Below are positions 1-7,471 of a stretch of DNA of 64,000 nucleotides, piece after piece (position 1 is the stretch's first letter; each line of letters opens with the position of its first letter). This stretch comes from CAVPOO01 sp963707015 (lineage in GTDB: Bacteria > Pseudomonadota > Gammaproteobacteria > Thiohalobacterales > Thiohalobacteraceae): assembly GCA_963707015.1 (NCBI GenBank), contig CAVPOO010000002.1, positions 214,156-278,155 of the forward strand. The letters are read 5' to 3'. The notes beneath the pieces are model-generated. The model saw only the letters and a list, made by a program, of their open reading frames with translations. It was not told the origin of the DNA and did no database searches. The position numbers and the translations under genes were made by a program.

Positions 1-403
1 GCCGCACCTTCGCAACCGGATAGGTGACAGCAAGAACCAGCAAGGCAATGAAAGCGTTGTCTACAACCGCCAGGAACTGCAGCGAAACCAGTCCCTGGGT
101 AAAGGGAAGGATTCGCGCAGTCGCCCACAGCAGAAACAGGATCAGCAAGGGATACCCATGCAGTGTCTGGACGCCGGTCCAGTTGCTGACAGCCGTGAGC
201 AAAAACCCTGCGACCACCGCCATGCTGTATCCATAGATCATTTCGTGCGCATGCCACAGAACCGGCGGCAATCCATTCGGTTCGAAGTTCCAGCCAAGGC
301 TGTAAAGGCCTGTCCAGATCAACACCGAAAGCGCGGCGAAAACACCGGCGCCCAGAAAGAACGGGCGGAATCCCAATTGCAGCAGCGCGACGGTGCCTGC
401 CAT
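1..403 (-). CDS. nnrS: NnrS family protein, N-terminal part (runs off the window)
   Basis: The minus strand reads openly from ATG at 403 to the left edge, giving 134 residues without a stop. A GAGGAG ribosome-binding site lies about 7 bases upstream. The start LGFRPFFLGAGVF, then WHAHEMIYGYSMAVVAGFLLTA (residues about 44-65), is the hallmark of NnrS, a polytopic heme- and copper-containing inner-membrane protein linked to nitric-oxide stress and denitrification. The family is usually about 390-400 residues, so roughly a third is visible. At least three hydrophobic helices can be seen. The next gene on the same strand is another histidine-containing membrane protein, which may belong with it. 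The family call is firm; the exact role in this organism is inference. Confidence 0.88.
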   Translation of the reverse strand, partial: MAGTVALLQLGFRPFFLGAGVFAALSVLIWTGLYSLGWNFEPNGLPPVLWHAHEMIYGYSMAVVAGFLLTAVSNWTGVQTLHGYPLLILFLLWATARILPFTQGLVSLQFLAVVDNAFIALLVLAVTYPVAKVR

Positions 404-664
404 GCGTGGCTCCTCACTGTTCAGCATACGCGGTCTGGAAAGATCGATCGGTTCGGTTCGGCTCAGCTCAGGCGTTGCGCTCAGCCCATGCCTTACGCAA
501 GCAGTCGAACGGCGTGCGCCGAACGGGGATCGCTGCCCGCACCGGAAGCCAATCCGGCAGTCGCTGCCTGAACATCAACATGGCTGGCCTTGACCCGCAA
601 TCCCGCACGCTTGGGCGGAATCCGTTTTCGATGGACATCGCGAAGGCACGCGCCCCGGGGCGCG
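404..664. other. Spacer without a convincing gene
   Basis: This 261-base stretch separates nnrS from the upstream membrane protein on the same strand. The short plus-strand reading frames overlapping it are shadows of nnrS or have no family resemblance. It could hold the nnrS promoter, but I see no strong -35/-10 pair and no clear FNR- or NsrR-type palindrome. Confidence 0.4.
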
Positions 665-1156
665 TCAGCGCGGCTGGCTGAACAATCCCAGAAACAGATT
701 GGCGAGCAGGATCACAATGCCGAGTAGCAGGCCACCCACCCCGACATAGGTCAGTGTCTCGGTCAGAATGTGCGCGTGGGCAGCACTGCGTCCGATAGCC
801 GGCGCAGTCAGGAACATGTTGAACCAGGCGAGCGGGTAGAACCCCCCCAGCCCGATCAGCACCGCGGACAGCCGCTTGAGCGAGGTTGCCATGCTCGATC
901 CGGCTACCAGCAGCAACAAACCAATGGAAAATGCAGCAATGCCGGTGGCGTGGAAATGGGCCCGCTGCGCGTATCGCCAGATCTTGTCTGCGCTCTGCAC
1001 ATCGTGCACCTCGGGATGCGCTGCGATCCCCGCTGCGATGTAGTCTTTGAAGGCATCTTCCTGCACACCGAAGCCGATGCCAAGACCAATTCCGAACAGC
1101 AATCCGACCAGAACCAGCGCAAGACCCGGCTTCACCGTCCTGTATACTTCGCTCAT
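665..1156 (-). CDS. Small His-containing integral membrane protein (unknown function)
   Basis: This 163-residue protein has four predicted membrane helices (about residues 10-30, 70-90, 96-116 and 133-158). Conserved-looking histidines sit in RAHFHATG (about 66-73) near helix 2 and in AHAHILTET (about 126-134) before helix 4. Paired HxH motifs at membrane faces resemble heme or copper ligands in NnrS and heme-copper oxidase relatives. ATG is preceded by a GGGGG-type ribosome-binding site. It precedes nnrS on the same strand with a 261-base gap, so a shared respiratory or NO-related context is plausible. I do not recognise a named family, and the metal-binding idea is inference from the histidine pattern. 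Confidence 0.7.
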   Translation of the reverse strand: MSEVYRTVKPGLALVLVGLLFGIGLGIGFGVQEDAFKDYIAAGIAAHPEVHDVQSADKIWRYAQRAHFHATGIAAFSIGLLLLVAGSSMATSLKRLSAVLIGLGGFYPLAWFNMFLTAPAIGRSAAHAHILTETLTYVGVGGLLLGIVILLANLFLGLFSQPR

Positions 1157-1267
1157 ATCGCAGAACCCCCTGCTTTTGCGTTTAACTGTTTGACAAGCAA
1201 AGTAGTATGCCAGACCTGCCGGGACATTGTCGCTGTCAAACCCCGCCGGTTGTGCGTGGAGCAGATA

Positions 1268-1295
1268 TTTGCCAGCCCCCCACCACGGTTATAAT
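1268..1295 (+). promoter_or_regulatory. Candidate sigma-70 promoter for the YcbK-like gene
   Basis: A perfect TATAAT (1290-1295) lies 46 bases upstream of the ATG at 1342, with a weak TTTGCC -35 (1268-1273) at 16-base spacing. The region is the divergent spacer between the membrane-protein gene (minus) and the peptidase gene (plus). Confidence 0.45.
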
Positions 1296-1341
1296 CGCCC
1301 CAGGACGCTTTCTGGCATGCTAACTGCCTAGTGAATACACC

Positions 1342-1914
1342 ATGGGATACAAAGCCTTTTCATTCATTGCTCGCAACCCCAGCCTCTCTCGACGCAGGTT
1401 TCTAACGACATGCGCCGGTGCAAGTCTGGGCCTTGTCGCCGCCCCGGTCCTTGCCGACATTCCATCGGTCTCCGAGCGGCGGCTGGCCTTCCACAATACC
1501 CACACGGGCGAATCCCTGCGCTGCACCTACTGGGCGGATGGCCAGTACCTCGCCGATGCCCTGACTGAGATTAACCACCTCCTGCGCGACCACCGTAGCG
1601 GGGAGGTCCATCCCATAGCACCGGCGCTTCTCGATCTCGTCTACCGCGTGAACCACGCCGTGGGAGGGCGGAAGCCGTTTGAGATCGTTTCCGGCTATCG
1701 TTCGCCAGACACCAATGCCAGGCTGCGCCGCAAGAACGCCGGTGTGGCAAAGCACAGCCTGCATATGTCGGGTAAGGCCATGGATATCCAGCTGCCGGGC
1801 TGCGAACTGAAAGAGCTGCGGCGGGCGGCACTGGCTCTGCGCGCCGGCGGCGTGGGCTACTACCCTACATCAGGGTTTATCCATGTGGATGTGGGCCGGG
1901 TACGCCGCTGGTGA
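1342..1914 (+). CDS. YcbK/MepK-like peptidase (DUF882, M15 family), Tat-exported
   Basis: This 190-residue protein belongs to the DUF882/M15 group that includes E. coli YcbK (MepK), a periplasmic zinc endopeptidase acting on peptidoglycan cross-links. Residues 16-21 (SRRRFL), followed by a hydrophobic stretch ending AAPVLA (about 33-38), form a twin-arginine signal, as in YcbK. The expected zinc and catalytic residues are visible: H141 and D148 in HMSGKAMDI, and H181 in GFIHVDVG. SGYRSPDTN at 117-125 is also typical. A perfect -10 element lies upstream. The stop codon overlaps the GTG of a 54-residue membrane protein. Length is normal for the family. Substrate specificity is inferred. Confidence 0.9.
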   Translation: MGYKAFSFIARNPSLSRRRFLTTCAGASLGLVAAPVLADIPSVSERRLAFHNTHTGESLRCTYWADGQYLADALTEINHLLRDHRSGEVHPIAPALLDLVYRVNHAVGGRKPFEIVSGYRSPDTNARLRRKNAGVAKHSLHMSGKAMDIQLPGCELKELRRAALALRAGGVGYYPTSGFIHVDVGRVRRW

Positions 1915-2075
1915 CAGCAGATGACCCAAGCGTCCAGTACTGGCCATTGGTCCTCGGGTGGACCATCGTGGCCCTGGTTTACCTCTTTGGCTGGAAGCGC
2001 CAAGCGCTTATCGGCGTTGCGGGTATGCTGATCGTCAGCGTCGCCGTGCTCTACGTTGGCCTTTCCGGTCCGTGA
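1911..2075 (+). CDS. Predicted 54-residue membrane protein overlapping the peptidase stop codon
   Basis: A GTG at 1911 overlaps the peptidase TGA (GTGA) and opens a 54-codon frame ending at 2075. The peptide has two hydrophobic segments (about residues 11-27, starting WPLVLGWTIVALVYL, and 32-51) joined by a short GWKRQ loop, so it would be a hairpin membrane protein. The stop-start overlap suggests translational coupling with the peptidase. I do not recognise a family. The hydrophobic pattern and the clean overlap argue for a real gene; the small size is the main doubt. A MITE-like element begins immediately after the stop. Confidence 0.55.
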   Translation: MTADDPSVQYWPLVLGWTIVALVYLFGWKRQALIGVAGMLIVSVAVLYVGLSGP

Positions 2076-2082
2076 AAGACTC

Positions 2083-2251
2083 CTAGGAGTCTGTTGGACT
2101 TAGGCTGATTCTACTGCGGCGGTGGGAGAGCGGCCCAAAGCTTCCCGCTTTCTCGTTGCGTAGGGCCCACTATGCGCCTCGAAACCGTGAAGCTTTGTGC
2201 TCACTCTCCCACCTGCCTCGTCACGAACCCCTAAGTCCGACAGACTCCTAG
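2083..2251. mobile_element. MITE-like element with 22-bp terminal inverted repeats
   Basis: The arms 2083-2104 and 2230-2251 are inverted copies matching at 21 of 22 positions. The outermost CTAG on each side could be a 4-bp palindromic target duplication, leaving an element of about 161 bp. A second inner pair (GGTGGGAGAG and CAAAGCTTC blocks near 2119-2143, mirrored near 2189-2216) makes the element largely self-complementary. It has no reading frame of its own. This architecture fits a non-autonomous miniature transposable element. The palindromic CTAG target is compatible with several transposase families, so the parent is not assigned. Confidence 0.75.
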
Positions 2252-2739
2252 TAGTCAGCGTAGTAATTGGCGTAGTAATTATATAGTCGGGTGTAATAGT
2301 CACCCATGAGTTTCCGCATGTTGCCACGCAGCTTCATTACGCCTTGGAAGTCCCCGTTAGGCGTGATCCAGCCTTGGATGTAGCCATAGGGACCAGCTGG
2401 AAATTCAGGTTGCTGGTAGAGAAACGACCTCGGCGAGCCTTGCTGGTAAGCCAGCGAAGAGTAGTTCAGCGGCCAACTCCCCATTGCGCCCGGAATACTT
2501 CGCCAGAGATTGTTCCCGGTTGACCAGCCGCTCAGCGCCCCGGGCCACGCCGACCGCTGGCGCGTCAACGGCCAGCTGCCGTACCCGGGGAGCGAAGACC
2601 CGAGGTAACTGCTCGGCCAGCCGGTCATTGCCCAGGAACTGTAATCGACGGCGCCAGCCGGCGCTGCCAGAGAGATCACCAGCATTGCAGTCAGGCTGCG
2701 CAACGTGTTGCGTATTTGGAACGCCACCGGCATCCTCAT
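2248..2739 (-). CDS. Exported Tyr/Ser/Trp/Gly-rich protein of unknown function
   Basis: The chosen start at 2739 has a GAGGGGG ribosome-binding site and gives 163 residues beginning with a Sec-type signal peptide (hydrophobic LTAMLVISLAAP, AxA site near residue 29). Longer upstream versions lack such support. The mature protein is low in charge and rich in W, Y, S, G and P, with GSWPL occurring twice, and ends in a tyrosine-rich tail (DYYTRLYNYYANYYADY). It is not a family I recognise. It follows the radical-SAM gene amrS on the same strand by 104 bases. Its TAG stop codon is made by the boundary of the adjoining MITE-like element, so the C-terminus may have been truncated or rewritten by that insertion. 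Confidence 0.6.
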   Translation of the reverse strand: MRMPVAFQIRNTLRSLTAMLVISLAAPAGAVDYSSWAMTGWPSSYLGSSLPGYGSWPLTRQRSAWPGALSGWSTGNNLWRSIPGAMGSWPLNYSSLAYQQGSPRSFLYQQPEFPAGPYGYIQGWITPNGDFQGVMKLRGNMRKLMGDYYTRLYNYYANYYADY

Positions 2740-2843
2740 CTTGCGACCCCCTCTTCCACTGGACAAGCCCGCTGCCAATACTAGCACGCAGCTCACACGA
2801 ACCCAGTCCGGCAACAGCACGCGGCGCCTGCCCATCCAGGCCC

Positions 2844-3938
2844 TCAGGCGTAACTGGCCAGATGCACGGGTAAGCGCCGTGCACCCCAGGTCCCCGGCTT
2901 CGACCCGAATACACCCGACAGGGGTGTCCCGCAGGCCTTGCACTTGCCGTCTCCGCTCAGATTCCAGTCACTGAGCACATACCAGTCCCGACCGATCAGG
3001 AGCTGGCCACACTGATGACAATAGGTGCTGTCACCCGCCTTATCGTGGACATTACCGGTATAGGCGTAATAGACACCATTACGCATGGCGATTTCGCGCG
3101 CACGGGTCAGGGTGGTCAGGGGCGTGGGCGGTGTATCCAGCATCTTCCAGTCTGGATGAAAGGCCGTGAAGTGCATTGGCACATCGGGGCCAAGATTTTC
3201 AACCACCCACCGGGTCATGGCATCGAGCTCTGCGTCTGAGTCATTTTCACCGGGAATCAGCAGCGTGGTCAACTCAAACCAGACATCGGTTTCCCGCTTC
3301 AGATAGACCAGGGTATCGAGCACCGGCTGCAAATGACCGCCGGTGATCTTCCAGTAGAAGCGTTCGGTAAAGGCCTTCAAATCAACATTGGCGCCATCCA
3401 TGTACTGAAAAAATTCCCGGCGCGGTTCGTCCGCGATATAGCCCGCCGTGACGGCCACTGACTTGATGCCCCGCTCCCGGCAGGCCTTGGCCACATCGAT
3501 GGCGTACTCCATGAAGATAACGGGATCGTTGTAGGTGTAGGCAACGCTGCGACAGCCGAGTCGCTCGGCAACGCGAGCGATCTTTTCGGGCGAGGCGGCA
3601 TCCGCCAGCGTATCGGTTTCGCGGGATTTGCTGATGTCCCAGTTCTGGCAGAACTTGCATGCCAGGTTACAGCCGGCCGTACCAAAGGACAGCACAGGCG
3701 TACCTGGCAGAAAGTGATTCAGCGGCTTCTTTTCGATGGGATCCACACAAAAACCACTGGATCGCCCGTAGGATGTCAGTACGATTTCGTTGCTATGATT
3801 GGCGCGCACGAAACACAGGCCGCGCTGCCCCGCATGTAACTTGCAGAAACGCGGACATAGGTCACATTGGATACGGCCGTCCTCAAGCCGATGCCAGTAG
3901 CGGGTGGGAACGGTGAACTCGGGAGGAAAATCGCTCAT
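2844..3938 (-). CDS. amrS: AmmeMemoRadiSam system radical SAM enzyme
   Basis: This 364-residue protein is related to pyruvate-formate-lyase-activating enzymes and is the radical SAM partner of the AMMECR1/MEMO pair. The iron-sulfur cysteines C90, C94 and C97 lie in AGCNLACKFCQNW. An N-terminal cysteine cluster (CDLCPRFC, about 25-32) and a C-terminal zinc-ribbon-like pair (CHQC and CKAC) are typical of the family. ATG at 3938 was chosen because the family starts close to YWHRLEDGRIQC; a longer frame would begin with TTG at 4007. It is divergent from amrB and amrA. The reaction of this conserved three-gene set is not established, so only the family is certain. Confidence 0.92.
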   Translation of the reverse strand: MSDFPPEFTVPTRYWHRLEDGRIQCDLCPRFCKLHAGQRGLCFVRANHSNEIVLTSYGRSSGFCVDPIEKKPLNHFLPGTPVLSFGTAGCNLACKFCQNWDISKSRETDTLADAASPEKIARVAERLGCRSVAYTYNDPVIFMEYAIDVAKACRERGIKSVAVTAGYIADEPRREFFQYMDGANVDLKAFTERFYWKITGGHLQPVLDTLVYLKRETDVWFELTTLLIPGENDSDAELDAMTRWVVENLGPDVPMHFTAFHPDWKMLDTPPTPLTTLTRAREIAMRNGVYYAYTGNVHDKAGDSTYCHQCGQLLIGRDWYVLSDWNLSGDGKCKACGTPLSGVFGSKPGTWGARRLPVHLASYA

Positions 3939-4082
3939 TTCGGCATGCCCATCAGAATCAACAGGGTATCGCGCGTCGCCGCCTTCTCTTGCTACATGGG
4001 GCTTCAACGTCGTCTTTTCAACGGCACTTGAATTCTGTCGGAAGTCGCACCATCTTTACGGTAACACGAGAGGATCTCGATT

Positions 4083-4868
4083 GTGGAAAATGTCAGGCTA
4101 CCGGCCGTTGCCGGGATGTTTTATCCCCAGGATCGCATTGAGCTCAGCCAGATGCTGCAGGGCTTGCTCGGGAAGGCAGAGGGTCCAACCATCACGCCCA
4201 AGGCGATGATCGTGCCACACGCCGGTTACATTTATTCCGGCCCGATTGCCGCAACCGCCTACGCCCAGCTTACGTCGGCAAGGAAACGGATCCGTCGCGT
4301 TGTCCTGCTCGGCCCCGCACACCGGGTGCCGTTTCGCGGGATCGCAGCCAGCAGCGCAACGTCTTTCGATACGCCGCTGGGGCCCGTGCCGGTCGATACG
4401 AGCGCGGTAGAAACACTCCTCAGCTTGCCGCAGGTTCACCTGCTGGACGAGGCACATGCCCTTGAGCACAGCCTCGAAGTGCATCTGCCTTTTCTGCAGA
4501 CGGTGCTCGACCGCTTCTCACTGGTTCCCCTGGTGGTGGGCGACGCGAGCTACCAGGATGTGGCAGACGTGATCGAACGAGTCTGGGGCGGCGACGAAAC
4601 CCTCATCGTCGTCAGTTCCGATCTCAGTCATTATCATGACTATGACACCGCCCGCACCATGGACCGTGAGACCTCCAGGGCAATCGAGGCCCTCGAACCC
4701 GAGTCCATCAGTTACGACCAGGCCTGCGGACGCACGCCGGTAGGCGGTCTTCTGCTCGTCGCCCGCCATCACGGTCTGCAGGCGCGCACGCTCGACCTGC
4801 GCAATTCCGGTGATACCGCCGGCCCCCGTGATCAGGTAGTCGGTTATGGCGCCTATGCGATCGCGTGA
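4083..4868 (+). CDS. amrB: AmmeMemoRadiSam system protein B (MEMO family)
   Basis: This 261-residue MEMO-like protein is related to class III extradiol dioxygenases and to human MEMO1. Conserved histidines are visible: H46 (VPHAGYIYSG), H80 (GPAHRVPF), H129 and H134 (EHSLEVHLPFL) and H183/H185 (SSDLSHYH). These form the presumed metal site. The GTG start has GAGG about 10 bases upstream. amrA follows with an overlap, and amrS lies divergently upstream, so the three form one locus. The protein is full length. Its biochemical role in bacteria is not established. Confidence 0.93.
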   Translation: MENVRLPAVAGMFYPQDRIELSQMLQGLLGKAEGPTITPKAMIVPHAGYIYSGPIAATAYAQLTSARKRIRRVVLLGPAHRVPFRGIAASSATSFDTPLGPVPVDTSAVETLLSLPQVHLLDEAHALEHSLEVHLPFLQTVLDRFSLVPLVVGDASYQDVADVIERVWGGDETLIVVSSDLSHYHDYDTARTMDRETSRAIEALEPESISYDQACGRTPVGGLLLVARHHGLQARTLDLRNSGDTAGPRDQVVGYGAYAIA

Positions 4869-5439
4869 CACGGCCGCGACGGAATTGCCGGAACAAGAGC
4901 AGCAGTGCCTGCTCGAGACCGCTGCTCAGTCGATTGAAACGGGCCTGGAGACGGGCACTCCCCTGCAGATCGAGGCGGCTCAGTATGCACCCGCGCTGCA
5001 GGGGCATGGCGCCAGTTTCGTGACCCTGCAGATCAAGGGTGCGCTGCGCGGCTGTATCGGCAGTCTCGAGGCCAGCCGTTCGCTGATCGAAGATGTCGCC
5101 CAAAATGCCTTCGCGGCGGCTTTCCGGGACCCCAGGTTTCAACCACTCACAGGAGCCGAATACGGGTTGCTGGACATCCACATCTCCCTGCTGAGCCCCC
5201 CGGAGCCGATGACGTTTTCAGACGAACAGGACCTGCTCACACAGATCAGACCCCGCGTTGACGGCCTGATCCTGCAGGCCGCGGGACGCCGGGGCACGTT
5301 TCTTCCCTCGGTATGGGAGTCGCTGCCCGAGACGCTCAGTTTCCTGCGGCAGCTAAAACGCAAGGCCGGACTGCCCGAGGATTACTGGTCCGAAGATTTG
5401 CGTGTCTGGCGGTACACGACCACTTCCATCCCCGCCTGA
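4855..5439 (+). CDS. amrA: AmmeMemoRadiSam system protein A (AMMECR1 domain)
   Basis: The protein is 194 residues from the ATG at 4855, or 197 from 4846; both overlap the end of amrB, suggesting translational coupling. The AMMECR1 hallmark LRGCIGSLEA lies at about residues 64-73. Other family signatures follow: FAAAFRDPRFQPL, then IHISLLSPPE, and GTFLPSVWESLP near the C-terminus. The genome context (amrS-amrB-amrA) is the usual AmmeMemoRadiSam arrangement. The molecular function is unknown; a substrate-binding or scaffold role is sometimes proposed. Confidence 0.93.
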   Translation: MRSRDTAATELPEQEQQCLLETAAQSIETGLETGTPLQIEAAQYAPALQGHGASFVTLQIKGALRGCIGSLEASRSLIEDVAQNAFAAAFRDPRFQPLTGAEYGLLDIHISLLSPPEPMTFSDEQDLLTQIRPRVDGLILQAAGRRGTFLPSVWESLPETLSFLRQLKRKAGLPEDYWSEDLRVWRYTTTSIPA

Positions 5440-5468
5440 TGCGCTCGGCTGATCTGCCCCCCTGCCCC

Positions 5469-5490
5469 ATAAGTCAAAACGCTGACTTAT
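5469..5490. terminator. Inverted repeat between amrA and the cytochrome gene
   Basis: ATAAGTCA and TGACTTAT form a perfect 8-bp stem with a 6-base loop, 29 bases after the amrA stop. The following DNA to about 5547 is strikingly AT-rich but has no clean T-run. It could end amrBA transcription, also terminate the convergent cytochrome gene, or be an operator. Confidence 0.4.
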
Positions 5491-5686
5491 CATATAAACT
5501 TTCTAGAAATATCTTATAACTCTATGTTTTACATATTCCTTATAAAGGGGATTCACACGCAAACCGCGCAGTTTGCGCGCCTGCACGAACGCCACTGCTG
5601 TGCTCGCCGCTTAACTCCATCCCGTCCGGGTTGAAGAGGCAGGCAGCTGTCGGCAACAGCAGGCAAGGCATAATCGGTCCTGCTCG

Positions 5687-6751
5687 TTATTCGAAATAAT
5701 CTGCATCCGCAAACGGGTCAAACCTGAAATACACGTCGTGGTAGATCGGCGGCAAGGAGCGCAGAAAGGTCGCCAGCGAATGCCTGTCATATTCGGTCAA
5801 CTGCATGGTGCTGGTGCCGAGCACCTCCGCCATGAGCGCCCCCGTGTAACGCTCATCGGGTCGTCTGCCCGTCGCCAGAAAAGTCGACATCCCCTGATGG
5901 GGCCAGTGACCGATGCCCGTATCCCTGTCGGGCGTGATATTGGGGACCTGGACACCCTCCGGTCCCTCGCGGGCTCCTGCGAGGTAGTGCGATGGCCGGG
6001 GCGCACCCAGGATTCCACGCGGTGTGTGACACTCGCCACAGTGTCCGAGTGCGGTAGCCAGATAAGCCCCGCGGTTCCATTCCGGCGATTTCGTTGGATC
6101 GCCGGAAAAAACCCCGGGCGTGAAGCGGGTCGTCTTCCACGCCCCCAGCAAGGCTCGCGAGGACAGGAACCAGGGCAGATCATGCGGGCGGTTCTCTCTG
6201 GGAAATCCTGGCTGTGACGTCAGATAGGCCCACAACGCCAACATGTCCTGGCGGGTCATCCGGGTGTACGAGGGATAGGGGAACGCGGGATAGTAATGTT
6301 CACCGCGCGGACTGACGCCGTCACGCAAGGCTCGCACGAACTCCTCCCGGCTCCAGGCGCCGATACCCTGTTCTTTGTCTGGCGTGATGTTAGGGCTGTA
6401 GAACGTCCCGAAGGGTGTGCTAATCGGGCGCCCACCGGCGAGAGGCTGGTCGCTGGTGTGGCAGGACACACAGCCAGCGGCATAAAACACATATCTGCCA
6501 TGCTCGAGAAGGTTTTCAGAGGCCGTCACGCGACCCGGCGCATACAGGCAGCCAAGCACCACACAGACAGAGCAGATACCCTTCACCCCAAACAGGCGGG
6601 TCTTTGAACTCTTACACGTCACCGGTACACGTCGCTGGCTGCCGATCGAGATTGGCCTTCTGGCCATCGTCACCGCGGTCATGAGGCGGGGTCGAAGGTT
6701 TCTGCCTGGTCCATGACAGCGATCATAATCCGCGCGTGTTCGTTCTGCCAT
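5687..6751 (-). CDS. Diheme cytochrome c, membrane-anchored or exported
   Basis: This 354-residue protein has two CxxCH heme sites, CVSCH (about 94-98) and CGECH (about 238-242), each in a class I cytochrome c domain with a following PNITPD motif. It resembles the cytochrome subunits of periplasmic dehydrogenases (alcohol, gluconate, thiosulfate types). The start at 6751 was chosen for its GGAGG ribosome-binding site. This places a hydrophobic stretch (VKGICSVCVVLGCLYA, about 56-71) after a charged N-terminal extension, acting as signal or anchor. No dehydrogenase partner is adjacent and the gene stands alone, so the electron donor is unknown. An alternative shorter start near 6586 would give an ordinary signal peptide. 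Confidence 0.85.
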   Translation of the reverse strand: MAERTRADYDRCHGPGRNLRPRLMTAVTMARRPISIGSQRRVPVTCKSSKTRLFGVKGICSVCVVLGCLYAPGRVTASENLLEHGRYVFYAAGCVSCHTSDQPLAGGRPISTPFGTFYSPNITPDKEQGIGAWSREEFVRALRDGVSPRGEHYYPAFPYPSYTRMTRQDMLALWAYLTSQPGFPRENRPHDLPWFLSSRALLGAWKTTRFTPGVFSGDPTKSPEWNRGAYLATALGHCGECHTPRGILGAPRPSHYLAGAREGPEGVQVPNITPDRDTGIGHWPHQGMSTFLATGRRPDERYTGALMAEVLGTSTMQLTEYDRHSLATFLRSLPPIYHDVYFRFDPFADADYFE

Positions 6752-7021
6752 ACGTGCCTCCGGATGACACACGCTCCGGGTGACGCGTCGTCATTTCCCT
6801 CAAGCCGATCTGAATTGCGCCATCGGTGGACACGCCGCGGACGGCCATTCAAGAACTCGGGGACAGGCAGACCATGAGGGCAGCGCGAAGGTCGCCACAG
6901 GGGGGTGCGTCAAGGCGTTGGCGACCGCCCAGCCGATCCAGCCTCGAAAGCCCGGGGCAGGCACACGCGCAACAGTCAGCCGTTGACGATGAACGCAATC
7001 GGGTTGAACACCGCACTGCTT
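6752..7021. other. Spacer between cytochrome c and SPOR genes
   Basis: These 270 bases contain only short overlapping plus-strand frames with no recognisable domain or ribosome-binding support. It should hold the cytochrome promoter, but I see no convincing -35/-10 pair. Confidence 0.35.
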
Positions 7022-7471
7022 TCAGCGTTTCATGACCCAGACTTCTTTGAGGCGCAGTCGGTTCCGGGTAGCACCGGCGTAGGACCGAGCCTCATCCGAT
7101 GTCGGAAAGCCGGTCACCTGAATGCGCCAGAACTGCTCGCCCCTGATCTTGACATCTTTCAGTTCCACCTCGATGCCCTGCGATCGGGCCAAGGCGGCAA
7201 AGTCCTCGGCGGCGGCCCGGTTCTGCAGCGAATGCAGGTTCACCACCCATGAGCCGATATCTCCGTTGCCAGACCGCACCCGGCGGGAAGGCCCGGTATT
7301 TCCACCCGTTATCCCGGGCGCATCGCGATCTTCGAAGGCGGACGCCGCATTTTGGCCGGCGGTCACTGCTGACGTGGCATCCGCTGCGTCTACGGCGGGT
7401 GGCCCGACCGCAACGATCGCCGACGCTACTGCCAGGCCGGCGTATACGACCCTCACTAGACCTGGTTTCAT
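7022..7471 (-). CDS. Exported SPOR-domain protein
   Basis: The start at 7471 follows an AGGGGGC ribosome-binding site and gives 149 residues: a hydrophobic N-terminal signal or anchor (VYAGLAVASAIVAVGPPAV), a low-complexity linker, and a C-terminal SPOR domain (about residues 75-149: SWVVNLHSLQNRAAAEDFAA through WRIQVTGFPTSDEARSYA). SPOR domains bind denuded septal peptidoglycan glycan strands. A longer version starting at 7534 is possible. The gene is isolated on the minus strand. A role at the division site is an inference from the domain. Confidence 0.8.
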   Translation of the reverse strand: MKPGLVRVVYAGLAVASAIVAVGPPAVDAADATSAVTAGQNAASAFEDRDAPGITGGNTGPSRRVRSGNGDIGSWVVNLHSLQNRAAAEDFAALARSQGIEVELKDVKIRGEQFWRIQVTGFPTSDEARSYAGATRNRLRLKEVWVMKR

